A DNA stretch of 64,000 nt from Dryomyza anilis (Eukaryota; Arthropoda; Insecta; Diptera; Dryomyzidae), in the NCBI GenBank assembly GCA_951804985.1, contig OX638133.1, forward strand, positions 71,182,367-71,246,366, in the 5' to 3' direction. The notes below the pieces were generated by a model. That model did no database searches and was not told where the DNA came from. It worked only from the letters and a program-made list of their open reading frames with translations. This document shows positions 1 through 10,319 of the stretch, piece by piece. A program made the translations under genes and the position numbers. Numbering within the stretch: the first letter of the stretch is position 1; each line of letters begins with the position of its first letter.

Positions 1-4
1 TATA

Positions 5-310
5 CTAAGGAATAGGAATATAAGTAGATGAGTAGCGAATAGGTGATAAGATCAGTGAGTAAATTAATGAGTAGACCAAGGAGTAGATCAAGAAGTAGAT
101 CAAGAAGTAGATCAAGAAGTAGATCAAGAAGTAGATCAAGAAGTAGATCAAAAAGTAGATCAAGAAGTAAATCAAAAAGTAGATCAAGAAGTAGATCAAG
201 ATGTAGATCATGAAGTATATAAGGAATAAAATAAATGAGTAAATTAAAGAGATAATCAATAAGTATATCAAAAAATATGCGTATGAGTAGATCAATGAAT
301 ATATAAGTAA
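5..310. repeat. 12-bp minisatellite, left block
   Basis: Tandem copies of a 12-bp unit close to GTAGATCAAGAA. The unit is a multiple of three, so it creates artificial long reading frames on both strands (a Leu-Ile-Tyr-Phe repeat on the minus strand). These are not genes. The units are most regular around 90-210 and decay toward both sides. The array resumes at 628 after a SINE insertion, so both blocks were once one array. Confidence 0.9.
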
Positions 311-627
311 GCCGCGGTAGCTCAGTGGTTAGTGCGTTGGACTGCGAGCCGAAAGGTCCCCGGTTCAAGCCTGGACTGGGGCTAACAACATCTTTTCATA
401 GAAACATTTTTCTATACCGCGCTACCTCTCGTCAGTAAATGGCAAACCTACGAGAGTAAAACCATTGCCTATGAAAAAGCTCTCACCCGCCGTTCGGATT
501 CGGCAATAAACTGTAGGTCCCACCACTTTGAGTACAAATATAACACGCACAGCTCAAAATGGTGAGAGAGCTCGGCCGAAGTTCTATACAGAACTGTAGC
601 GCCAAACTATTATATTATTATTATATT
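311..627 (+). mobile_element. tRNA-derived SINE, copy 1 (full length)
   Basis: The first ~73 nt are tRNA-like. An A box (TAGCTCAGTGGTTAG) lies near 318 and a B box (GGTTCAAGCC) at 362-371, which together form an internal RNA polymerase III promoter. The anticodon position reads GCG and the layout is closest to an arginine tRNA, but the anticodon stem is mispaired, so this is not a working tRNA. A ~240-nt tRNA-unrelated body follows and ends in a TTA/ATT microsatellite tail (600-627). The same body occurs at 36608, 44411 and 51328. The element has no coding capacity and would depend on a LINE reverse transcriptase. Flanks resembling TATATAAGTAA on both sides may be a decayed target duplication. 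An automatic tRNA finder might call 311-383 a tRNA; the body and multiple copies argue against that. Confidence 0.88.
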
Positions 628-1400
628 AAGGAATGGATCAACAAGTAGATCAAAGAGTAGATCACTGAGTGAATCAAAGAGTGATTAGTGGATTAGATAA
701 GTGATTAAACTAATGAGCAGATCAAGGAATATACACGGTGTATATCAATCTGTAGATGAAAGAGTACACCAAGGAGTAGATCAAAAAGTAGATGAAGAAG
801 TAGATCAAGAAGTAAATTACGAAGTAGATCAAGGAGTTTGTCAAGAAGTAAATCAAGAAGTAGATCATGAAGAAAAAAATAAAAAAGTGGATCAAGGAGT
901 AAATTAAAGAGTAGTTAAGAATTAGATTGATTAAGTAGATTATTAAGAAAAATATCAACGAATATATCAAGAAGTAAATCAATGAGTGAATCAAGGAGTT
1001 TATCAAGAAGTAAATAAAGATTTAGATCATGAAGTAGATGAGGAAGGAAATAAAAGAGTAGATCAAGAAGTAGATTGAAGAGTTGATCAAATAGATTATG
1101 AGGATATATATCAAGGAGTAGATCAAAAAGTAAATCAATGAGTGGAGCAAGGACTATATAAACGAGTAGATTAAAAACTAGATCAATAAGAAAACAAAAG
1201 AGTTGATCATGGAGTAAATCATGATGTATATCAATGAGTGGATCAAGGAGTAGCTCAAGAAGTAGATCAATAATTAGATCAAAGAAAAAAGTCAGGAAGC
1301 AGTTCATGATATATCAAGAATAAAGGAGTCAACTAAGAAGAGACCAGTGAGAATGTCGGGAGTAGTTAAGAGAGTACATAAAGTTGATCAAAAATTAGAT
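628..1400. repeat. 12-bp minisatellite, right block
   Basis: Continuation of the GTAGATCAAGAA array, more diverged than the left block and with many one-base slips. A plus-strand open frame at 701-907 reads as a Val-Asp-Gln-Glu repeat and is only a by-product of the 12-bp period. The repeats fade out by about 1400. Confidence 0.85.
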
Positions 1401-3590
1401 AGGAAAAACCTGTAACATAAAATTTCGAATAACGAAAGATTAGTTCGAAAGAAATAGATAAATATAATATAAGAAATAGTTTAATATTTAATTACTAGGA
1501 GCCGGATAATTATTCTCCGTAAAATAACTGCTCAAAATAATTCTTCACCGAAACAATCCATCATACAGAAAATACCTCCACAAAATAATTATACAAACAT
1601 AAATTAAAATTTGAAGTTATTCTATTCCTCAATATATTTTAAGGATAAATTGTCTCAGAAGGAATTGTCTAAGGGTAGAATTGAACGTGTATTATTGCAT
1701 CGGGAATTGTTTGCGAACACTCAGAAAAAAACATTCTTTAAAAATGTAACAATCTACATTGTTACAATAAATTGTTATTTCAAGAATGTATTTTTACCCC
1801 AAAAACGGTTAATCTTAAATTGGGTATTTGAAATTGTTACTTTAAGTATTATCATGCTTAATTTAACAATTTTATTCAATAATCAAAAATATCTCTATTC
1901 TTGATTTAAGTACGTCGCATTGTTGGGAATGTTTTAACCCACATAACGTCGTTGTAGAACTAAAGGTCACCAAATACATTTTTATGAAAATTTTAAATTT
2001 GAACATTGTTGCTAATTATTACAAAAAGTAATTGAGACATTTTTAAAGTTGAAATACTAATAGATAGATTCACATTTTCTTATCATTTCGTACAAATATT
2101 GAGCTCATCGATCAAAAATTGAAAGATATATTAAGATTTTTGTAAATGAACAACTGGCATTTTGAAAATGTAGTTGGTGACTTTTAGTTCAATAACGACG
2201 ATAAATTCTTGAATCAAAGTATAAATTGTTGGCATTACAATTTTATTTTTCTGTGAGAAAGAATTGTTTTGCGGAATAATTGATAGGACAAGATTTGTGT
2301 CGGAGAAGAATTGTGTCGTGGCAAAGTATTCTCTAACCTAAATATTATGTAATCTGAAATATTTAGTACAATAGTTAGCCTTATTTCGAATCCGTTCCTG
2401 ATCAGAATAGGGTTTCCTACCAAAAACACCCTGAAAATAACCTGATAATGGTCGAATAAGCAATTCTTACCAACGTGATCTATCCTGCTGATCTTTCCTT
2501 TACAAAGAATTCTGATTTAAAAAGAAGAATTTAAATATACATTGAAGAAGGGAAATGGTAAGGATAAGGGAAAAGATCAAATCAAATAGCGTCATGTCTT
2601 GAATCAGGCACTTTGCGAACCCCCGGTCATTAACTTATTTGAAATTAGGTAGCCTGATCAGACAATGCCTGCATCCTGAACTAAATTTCAACTCGGGATT
2701 CAAATACGAAAGAAATACGTAGTGATTAACGAATGAAAAGTTGTCATTTTAATCAAGTTGTATAGTAAAGAGAAAAATAGTAGGTTAAAAAAAATATTTT
2801 TGAGTAGTTCTATTGTGTACCAATATTCAATAAAAGATTTATATCATGTGATGAAAGAAAGCAAGATTAATATTATATGAAAAGAAATCTTAACGCGTGG
2901 TGAAAGAAAGATATTAACAATAAATAGAGAAAGTACTTATAAAGTAGTTAAATAAATTATAAGAAGTATTTTTTTATAGTTTATAAAGAAAAAACTAGGA
3001 AGCTTTGTTAAATGACAGTTTAAGTAGCGAGTACTAATTAACTAGCGAGTGAACAGAGAACCACCGACTAGGTTAACGTGTAGCGTTAAAACTAGCGAGT
3101 AGAATAAGGAATTGATTAAAGAGTAAATATAACAATTTAATAAAATAGTGTAATATAACAATTTGAAAAATATTTAGAAATATTAATCTAAAGATGAAAA
3201 AGACTTGGACAATTTTAAAATTATTTAAACATGATTTCGTTTTCAAAATACACATGTACTCTTTATAAATCCGTCAATTTTTAATCGATGATCTCGATTC
3301 TTACCACATGATAAGAAAATGTAAATCTATCAATTGATATTTCAACTTTAAAAATGCATCAATTACTTTTTATATTATTAATCAACCAACTCGAAATTTA
3401 AGTTTTTCATATAAATGTGTTTGGTGACTTTTCGTTTTACAACGACGATTTGTTAAATTTGAAATTCCACTAAAGTTACAATAAAAAAAAAACTTTTAAT
3501 TAAAATTTATTATTACACTTAAATGTTGCTAATTCATGAAACTAATTGCTGACAACATTAAAAGCAAAAATTAAAATTAACTATTGCCCC
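1401..3590. other. AT-rich non-coding DNA, no gene seen
   Basis: Unique-looking AT-rich sequence. A 97-codon plus-strand frame at 1611-1904 starts at TTG, not ATG, and has no recognisable domain or codon bias. Nothing in the stretch shows splice-bounded coding sequence. It is probably intronic or intergenic. Confidence 0.5.
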
Positions 3591-3599
3591 CCTGAAGTT

Positions 3600-4250
3600 A
3601 ATGACAATGAGCGCGGCGCAGCGACAACTTCCGCCAACGCCAAGTTGCAAATTTAAAACTGTTGGCAACACTGGCAGCAGATATAGTGTGCAGACAATTT
3701 AGAGTTGAACTTAAAGTGTGTGTTGTTGTTGTAGTTAAAGTTAAGTTGTTGTTGTAGCCAAAAGCTTTTAACTGATGATGAACGGCAGATAAATAGAACT
3801 GACAACATTTGCAGCTGCAAGAACAACAACAACATATATAGCAGCAGCAACAACAACTACGATAAATAACAATAAGCAATGCAAACAAAGTTTGTTGGTA
3901 ATGAACCAACTGCAACAAAGTTATTGCCAACTGACAAAATATATATATGCGGCAACAACAACATACAATAATTGTAATAATAGCAACAACAAACAGCAAT
4001 AGCAACAACTGCAATAGCAACAGCAACCAAATAAATTGCAGAACCTAAGAAACTAGTTTTCCAGCAACAGCAGACAGCAGCAGCAACGACAACAACAACA
4101 ACGATGTTGCTGCTACAGTTGTTGCTGTTACTATTGCCATCGTATGTACGACTTAACTTAAGCATTTGCTGATTTAAAACTTTTGATAGCAAAAATTACT
4201 TTGGAGCTGCAGCAGCAACAGCAGACGAAGCAGAAGAATGCGTTGCAATG
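3600..4250. repeat. CAA/CAG trinucleotide-rich region
   Basis: Imperfect runs of CAA, CAG and GCA triplets (TTG/CTG on the other strand), densest at 3780-4110. Long frames occur in several registers on the minus strand, which is typical of triplet repeats. Such blocks are common in fly introns and untranslated leaders. The 15-mer TTGGCAACACTGGCA at 3662-3676 recurs exactly at 8222-8236. Confidence 0.7.
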
Positions 4251-4370
4251 CAGTTGAAATTGTAAAAAAAAAAAATATATTTTGGCAAATTTTAAATATT
4301 GCTATTTGCAGCTAATTTGCAAACAAAAACGAGCAAACAACTTTATACTGCTTAAGCTGTAGCTATGACA

Positions 4371-5740
4371 AATTAACCCATTATTGAAAAATGTTTTTGA
4401 ATGTTTCAAAAACAAAAAAAAAATAGTTTTTCGTATATATTAAAATAATGCTAAACTACTACAAAATATTGGTAAAAACAAAATATAAAATTGTTGTCAT
4501 CTTTTAAATTTAAAAAATAAGTTTATGATGCACAATTAACCCACTGCTGACCAACAGAATAATTCCGTTAATTAATAAAACTAAGAAGATGATTTTTATA
4601 AAATACAAAAATTCTTATATCAAATTGTTTGTCTACTTTATTTTTTTTTAGAATATATTTATATTGCGTAATTAACCCACCTCTGATTAAAAATTTACAT
4701 TTGAATAACTAATGATATTGTAAATATTAGTCAAAAATTCAAAATATTTAACAAAAAGCAGATAGAAAATTTGAAATTCATAAATTATGTTTATAATGCT
4801 CAATTAACACAATACTACCTACCAGATGATTTCGAAAAAATAATCGAACTGTTACAAAAATATTTGTCAAAAATAGAAAATATTAAATTTAAAATTTGAA
4901 AATATGTTTTTTATTCTAAATTAACCCACCTTTGACCAAAAAAATAGTTTCGAAAAATTGTGCAGATTTATAAAAATACAAAAACATTATGTAAAGAATC
5001 AAATAAAAAAAATAAATAAATAAAATCAAATTTGCTCAATTAACCCACTACTGCCCAACAATGTAATTTCGAAAAATTAATTAAGTTGTGCAGATTTGTA
5101 AAAATATAAAAATCTTTGTCCAAAGAGAAAATACAAAATTTTAAATTTAAAAAATATGTTTATCATTCTAAATTAACCCACCACTGACATCCAAAATAAT
5201 ATCCATGTATTAATCAAATTTTGCAGATTTGTCCAATTACAAAAATATTTCTCAAAAAAGCTAAAATAAAATTTTAAATTTATTGTATATATTAATAATG
5301 CGCATTTAACCTTTTACTGCCCAATAACATAATTTTGGAAAACAATTAAAACAGTGCAAATTACAAAACTACAAAATTATTGTTAATAAATACAAAATTG
5401 TTTATCACCTTTTAAATTTTAAAATATGTTTATAATCCACAATTAACCCACCACTGACTAACTAAATAAATTCAAACAATTCATAAAAACATGCGGACTT
5501 GTCAAAAATACAAAAAATTTGTTAAATAAGAAAACATTAAATTATTTATCGCTTTTTCATTTTATAAAATATGTTTATACTGAATAATTAACCCACCAAA
5601 AACTACTTTTGACAATTTTATAAAATTATTCAAATTTGTCTAAAATGCAAAAACACTGCTCAAAAATGCCAAATTTGTATTCCCATTTAAGCAACAACAC
5701 TCAAAACATTTTACAACATTTTACTGTAGTACTGAATGGG
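4371..5740. repeat. Tandem array of ~133-bp units (about 10 copies)
   Basis: The landmark AATTAACCCA, usually followed by CCACTGAC or similar, recurs at 4371, 4534, 4670, 4802 (variant), 4919, 5038, 5171, 5303 (variant), 5441 and 5586. Spacing is 117-163 bp. Between landmarks, each unit holds similar AT-rich text with TTTATAAAAATACAAAAA-like and AAATATGTTTATA-like segments in the same order. The units are old and diverged. No coding potential. Confidence 0.85.
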
Positions 5741-6165
5741 TTAAAAGCGCGCTTTTGCACTCTAATTAAATTTAATCAAATTCAACTGCAACTCTACGCA
5801 GATTGCATTAAATTTTATGACTGGCCAAAGTCGCGTCGTTGTTGCCACAGATAAATCAAGTTAATTAAATTGTATTTTGGTTGTATTTTGTACTCGTTGT
5901 TGCTTTTATGCCACAAATTACTGTTGCAAACAAAATCAAGTTTATGGTAAATAAAAATGTAAACAGTAGTTTGACCAATATTCAACAATAGCAATAATAA
6001 CAAAAAAAGGAATAAAGTAGTAAATTGTAATATTTTTGTAAAATCAGTTTTTTTTTTTATTTTGCATTTGCTACAGTCAAAAAGTATTTGAACAACTAAC
6101 TTTGAACAGCAATATATGCTAAATATATGTTTTGAATTTTATTTTTTTATTTTTTGATTTAGCGA

Positions 6166-7180
6166 CTATTTGTACTCAAAAGATACACATTTTCCAAGAC
6201 AGTATCTTGCAGATACATGTGTATCTACAGCTATTAGACGTTCAGTATTTGACTGGAAAATTTTGAAAAATAATGTCATTGCATGTAGGCTGTTTTCATG
6301 CATAATCAAAGTAACGGTTTCATTTTGCTTTCGATTAGAAACTACTTCGATTACAATCTACCTCCTCGTGTAAAGTGCACCCGCTTCAAATAAAGTCTTC
6401 CGCTTTCATGCCACATATTAAAATTAATTATGCAGCTAGCGTTGAGAATGAGTACGCATCATTTTTGTTCTTTCTTAATTAAATCTATGCTATATTTAGC
6501 ATTTTAACTAAATTTGCAACTGTCAGAGACGCGGAGATACTTATCAGCTGCAATCTTTTCACTTTGTATCTACAACGAGTATCTTTTGCATATCTGCTGG
6601 AATTTACCGCAATCTACATCCTTCATTTTCAAGCGATGGCTGGCTGGCTCACCTGCTAACCTCATAGATAGAGTATCTTCTATGCTGCAATCACACACAC
6701 GATCTGTGGCGCTGCATCTATGATGTTGATGCGCATAATTGTATCTGGCAGATACACTAACTCAATGTTTTTTTTTTGCTTTGCGCAACTTGCAAAAATT
6801 AATCGTTGGCTGGCATCTGCTGCTGCTACCGCTGCTGCTTCTAATTCTTTCGATTGCCTTCTTCACATTGCGATGTTAATTTAATTCATTAATGTTTGCG
6901 CGGTTTTGTTCTTTGCAACATTGTTTTCGTGCGATTTTACTACGTATTGAGTGCTGTTGGGCATTTTATTTTTTATAGCATGTATCTGTTAGATACTTTA
7001 TTTTTGTTTTATTTATTAGTTGGCGTACATCCGCTAGATAGTTGTGCTTATTTTATAATTTTATTTAATTATTGAAAAAGCGCAAGAGACTTGACACAGT
7101 TGCTGTGGCAGTTGGCCGCATTAGAAAAATAAAAGTAAATGCTGAAGAAAGCAGCTGCAGTTGTTATATTTGTATCTGAA
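6166..7180. promoter_or_regulatory. GTATCT/AGATAC motif cluster 1
   Basis: About a dozen GTATCT or AGATAC hexamers lie in 1 kb of otherwise unique sequence. Three are arranged as a 15-bp dyad: GTATCTTGCAGATAC at 6202-6216, GTATCTGGCAGATAC at 6741-6755 and GTATCTGTTAGATAC at 6982-6996. Dyad symmetry with fixed spacing suggests binding sites for a dimeric protein. The factor is unknown to me, and a cis-regulatory role is inference. Confidence 0.4.
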
Positions 7181-7251
7181 AGATGGCCGTTGTATTTTAA
7201 ATTGTATTAAACATTAATTTTTCACTATATTTTTTTTTTTTTAATAAAAAT

Positions 7252-7422
7252 TCAATTTTTCACTAAAAATTCAATTTTTCACTAAAAATTCAATTTTTCA
7301 CTAAAAATTCAATTTTTCACTAAAAATTCAATTTTTCACTAAAAATTAAATTTTTCACTAAAAATTCAATTTTTCACTAAAAATTCAATTTTTCACTAAA
7401 AATTTAATTTTTCACCAAAAAC
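7252..7422. repeat. 19-bp tandem array (orientation 1)
   Basis: About nine nearly identical copies of CAATTTTTCACTAAAAATT. The same unit occurs reversed at 8940-9930 and in this orientation at 26385-27200. The high copy identity suggests recent amplification. Confidence 0.9.
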
Positions 7423-7849
7423 AAATTTTCTCAAATAAATTACTTTTGCTCTAAAAATGTCCAAAATTCAAATTTTCTCTCAAGACTCAGTATTTTAATT
7501 CAAACATTTTGTCTCGAACTTTTGTTTTGACATTTCTTTCTATTTTCTTTCATAATTTTTTATTTAAAATTTATTAAAATTTGTTGATGATTATTTTATA
7601 TATTTTCTCTTTATTAGAATTTTTCAATTTCATTTTACAATAGACAGATTTCACTTTAATCAATTCGCTCCATTGGGGGTTAAAAGAATTGGAAAAAATA
7701 CTACTTTCTTTGTGAAAGATTTCAATATGATATAAAGTGTAAAAAACGATAATAAAGAAGTAGAAACTGCAGGGAAATCCGATTCGAGTGACAAGATCAT
7801 TGATTTTTTTTAGTTTTTTTTACTTTTTTCAATATGTTGGTATAGTTTA

Positions 7850-8012
7850 TTGCAATTCAGCTGCATTCAGCTGTATTCAGCAAACTCACCAAAGCTTTCA
7901 GCAGTCACTCAGTTGTATTCAGCACCTATTCAGCTACATTTATCAGTTATTCAGCCACATTCAGCTGTTTCAGCACCAATTTAGCTGCATTTATCACCAA
8001 TCCAGCTGCCAT
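7850..8012. repeat. ATTCAGC short repeat with E-boxes
   Basis: A run of ATTCAGCTGCATT-like words (ATTCAGCTG, ATTCAGCA, ATTTATCA). It contains several CAGCTG E-boxes, the usual bHLH factor target. It may be a minisatellite or an enhancer-like block and merges into the coding-like segment that follows. Confidence 0.5.
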
Positions 8013-8021
8013 TCCGCCGCA

Positions 8022-8165
8022 ATGGGCGATGTTTGTGCTGCAGATGAGATGGCGCTACAGGAAGACATTTCTGCGCTTTTAAACTATGAACTGCAGGTCA
8101 AACAAGTCCAAATCCTTGGCGTCATCCTCCTCATCGTTGTCGTCTTCGTCGTCGATGGCAGATGA
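8022..8165 (+). other. Coding-like segment, gene not recognised
   Basis: From ATG 8022 the frame reads MGDVCAADEMALQEDISALL and runs on to 8165. GC content and codon use stand out from the surroundings. A weak donor-like CAG/GTCAAA lies at 8096/8097. A second plus-strand frame from 8086 gives a Ser-rich peptide. The opposite strand has an acidic ORF over the same DNA. No family is recognised. This may be a 5' exon, a transposon remnant or chance. Confidence 0.2.
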
Positions 8166-8216
8166 ACACAAAATTAAAAGCGTGCTGTGGCGCGCCGAGT
8201 GTGGCACGACGTACAT
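8079..8216 (-). CDS. Hypothetical 45-aa acidic ORF
   Basis: The frame starts MYVVPHSARH and continues through an acidic stretch (DDEDDNDEEDD, residues 22-32) to KDLDLFDLQFIV and a stop. Upstream of the ATG the frame stays open for about 20 more codons, so it could also be a 3' terminal exon. Acidic residues are encoded by mixed GAC, GAA, GAT and GAG codons rather than a pure triplet repeat, which mildly favours real coding. No splice site or family is identified, and overlap with plus-strand frames makes the strand uncertain. Confidence 0.15.
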   Translation of the reverse strand: MYVVPHSARHSTLLILCSSAIDDEDDNDEEDDAKDLDLFDLQFIV

Positions 8217-8683
8217 TGCACTTGGCAACACTGGCACGAACAAGTTAAAGGCAGCAGAAGTTAAAAATAAAAATAAGTTTAAAAAAATAAAAATAAAATA
8301 TTAAAAAAAGTATCAACCTAGGATGCAAAAGGTAGCAAAAGAGCAGCAACAACAAAAAAAAGAGAAGCTGCATTCAAAGATTCCACCAAAGAAAGCAAAG
8401 AGTTCGTTGTAAAGTTGAGCAATGCAAAAACAAAAAAAAGGTAGTAAAAGAAAATTAATGAAATTTCTTCTTATCTTAAATTGAAAATGTCAAAGTGTTT
8501 TTTTATTTTGTTCTTTTTTTGTACTTGGCAGTCGTTGCTTCCCGGAAATCCAGAGGCTTTGATAATCTACAAAGTGCTTTTATTTTTATTTTTTTTGCAG
8601 ACTTTAAATCAATTATATTAACTATTTGCAAAGCACTTAGTTGCAGTTGCTATATATTATTTCTATATATAACATTTATAGAT

Positions 8684-8691
8684 AGACAGGC

Positions 8692-8740
<49 letters not shown>

Positions 8741-8741
8741 G
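8684..8741. repeat. (GACA)n microsatellite
   Basis: A near-perfect GACA tetranucleotide run of about 14 repeats, with one GGCA interruption at its left end. Confidence 0.95.
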
Positions 8742-8939
8742 CCAAGCAGTTTATAGAGTTATTTAAGCCCAAAAACACACAAACAGTTACCATGTAGTAG
8801 TTGCCACAAACAGCTCATAATTCATCTAAACTGCCGACAACGCCCTAAACCCACTGAACCAAACAGAAAGCAGCTTTAAATTCAAAACTCGTCCTCTTTG
8901 GTGCTTTTCAAACCCAGTTGGAAATTTTGGAATTTTTAG

Positions 8940-9930
8940 AAAAAAATTGAGTTTTTCGTGAATAAAAATTTGAATTTTAAAATTATTTTTATTTTTTTGA
9001 ATTCGAATTTTTAGTGATCATTTGCTTTTTCAGAAAGAAACTGATTTTTAGTTATCAATTAAATAAAAAATTAAATATTTAGTGAACATTTAATTTTTAG
9101 TGAACAATTTAGTATTTAGAGAACAATATAATTTTTAGTAAACAATTAATTTTTAGTAATCAATTGAAATTTTAGTGAACAATTTAGTTTTTAGTGAACA
9201 ATAGAATTTTTAGTGAACAATTTAATTTTAGTAAACAATTTATTTTAAGGCAACATTTTAGTTTTTAGTGAACAATTTAGTTTTAGTGAAAAATTTCATT
9301 TTAAGTGAAAAATTTCATTTTAGTGATAATTTTAATTTTAAGTGAAAAATTATATATATAGGGAACAATTAAATTTTACTGAGCAATACCATTTTTTAGT
9401 AGAAATTTGAATTTTTAGTGAACAATTATTTTTTAGTGAACAATTTGAATTATAGTAAACAATTAGTTTTAGTAAACAATTTAAATTTTTAGTGAACAAT
9501 TATTTTTTAGTGAACATTTTAGTGAACAATTTCAGTTTTAATGAACCATTAATTTTCAGTGAAAATTTTAGTCAACAATTGAATTTTTAATGAACAATTA
9601 ATTTTTAGTGAACAATAAATTTTTAGTCAAATAAAATTTTTAGTGAACAATTCAATATATAGTTTTTAGTTTAGTGAAAAAAAAATATTTTTTTTAAATG
9701 AAGTTATTTTTGTAACAATTTAATATTTAGTGAACAATTTAATTATAGTGAAAATTTGAATTTTTAGTGATTATTTTAATTTTTAATGAACAATTTAATT
9801 TTAGTGAACAATTTAATTTTAGTAAACAATTTAATTTTAGTGAACAATTTAATTTTAGTGAACAATTTAATTTTAGTGAACAATTCAATTTTTAATGAAA
9901 AATATAATTTTTTAGTGAAAATATATGAAT
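8940..9930. repeat. 18-20-bp tandem array (orientation 2)
   Basis: About 50 units of TTTTTAGTGAACAATTTAA, the reverse-complement style of the 7252-7422 unit. The array is diverged for most of its length. It is most regular near 9790-9890, where an 18-bp unit repeats about five times and creates an artificial Leu-Phe-Thr-Lys-Ile-Lys minus-strand frame. Together with 7252-7422 it forms an inverted pair around ~1.5 kb, an arrangement known from Foldback-type elements. Confidence 0.85.
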
Positions 9931-10045
9931 TTCTTTTCACTGCATTACCCTGAACAACAGCTGTCGGTGTCGGTAATTTGAGCATGAAATTTATTAAACA
10001 CATTTTTCGTCCAGTGGCGCCCCGAATTAAAGCTGTCTTCGTTTA

Positions 10046-10318
10046 CTAAGAGAGACCCCCACAAAAAGCCACCTTTACCACTCTTAAACATAACTTTCTT
10101 TCATTGTTGGTTTGGGGAGCTCTTGGTTGCGTCTTCAACTTTTGTCTGTTTTGACACTGGGTTGGTGTTTGGTGTTTAACACCTCGTTGTGGGTAGTTGC
10201 TGCTGCTTGGTGTTTGTTGCTGCCACTTGGTGGTGGCGTCAACAACAACAGCAACTGCTGCTGATGCTCGCTTCAATTTATGCACAGTTTTCAGTTTAAG
10301 ATTCAGCTTTGTTGTCAT
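10046..10318 (-). CDS. Hypothetical 90-aa ORF, weak candidate
   Basis: An ATG-initiated frame (MTTKLNLKLKTVHKLKRA...) that is basic and Gln/Ser-rich. It contains WQQQTPSSSN near residue 33 and is richer in GC than its surroundings. No domain is recognised and the start context is poor. Partial triplet-repeat content (CAA/CAG, GTTGTT) could open the frame by chance. It may be part of a leader exon. Confidence 0.15.
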   Translation of the reverse strand: MTTKLNLKLKTVHKLKRASAAVAVVVDATTKWQQQTPSSSNYPQRGVKHQTPTQCQNRQKLKTQPRAPQTNNERKLCLRVVKVAFCGGLS

Positions 10319-10319
10319 A

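Noticed and set aside
311..383. A genuine tRNA gene
   Set aside because: A and B boxes are present, but the anticodon stem is mispaired and the same head is joined to a shared non-tRNA body in other copies, as in a SINE.
701..907. 68-codon plus-strand frame (Val-Asp-Gln repeats)
   Set aside because: Created by the 12-bp minisatellite, whose unit is a multiple of three.
1611..1904. 97-codon plus-strand frame
   Set aside because: Starts at TTG rather than ATG, is AT-rich, and has no domain, splice signals or repeat-independent support.
3598..4192. Cys/Leu/Val-rich minus-strand frames
   Set aside because: Readings of CAA/CAG triplet repeats in the wrong registers.
8684..8741. CRISPR-like regular repeats
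   Set aside because: A simple GACA microsatellite without spacers, and the genome is eukaryotic.
9776..10003. Repetitive Leu-Phe-Thr-Lys-Ile-Lys minus-strand frame
   Set aside because: Produced by an 18-bp tandem repeat.
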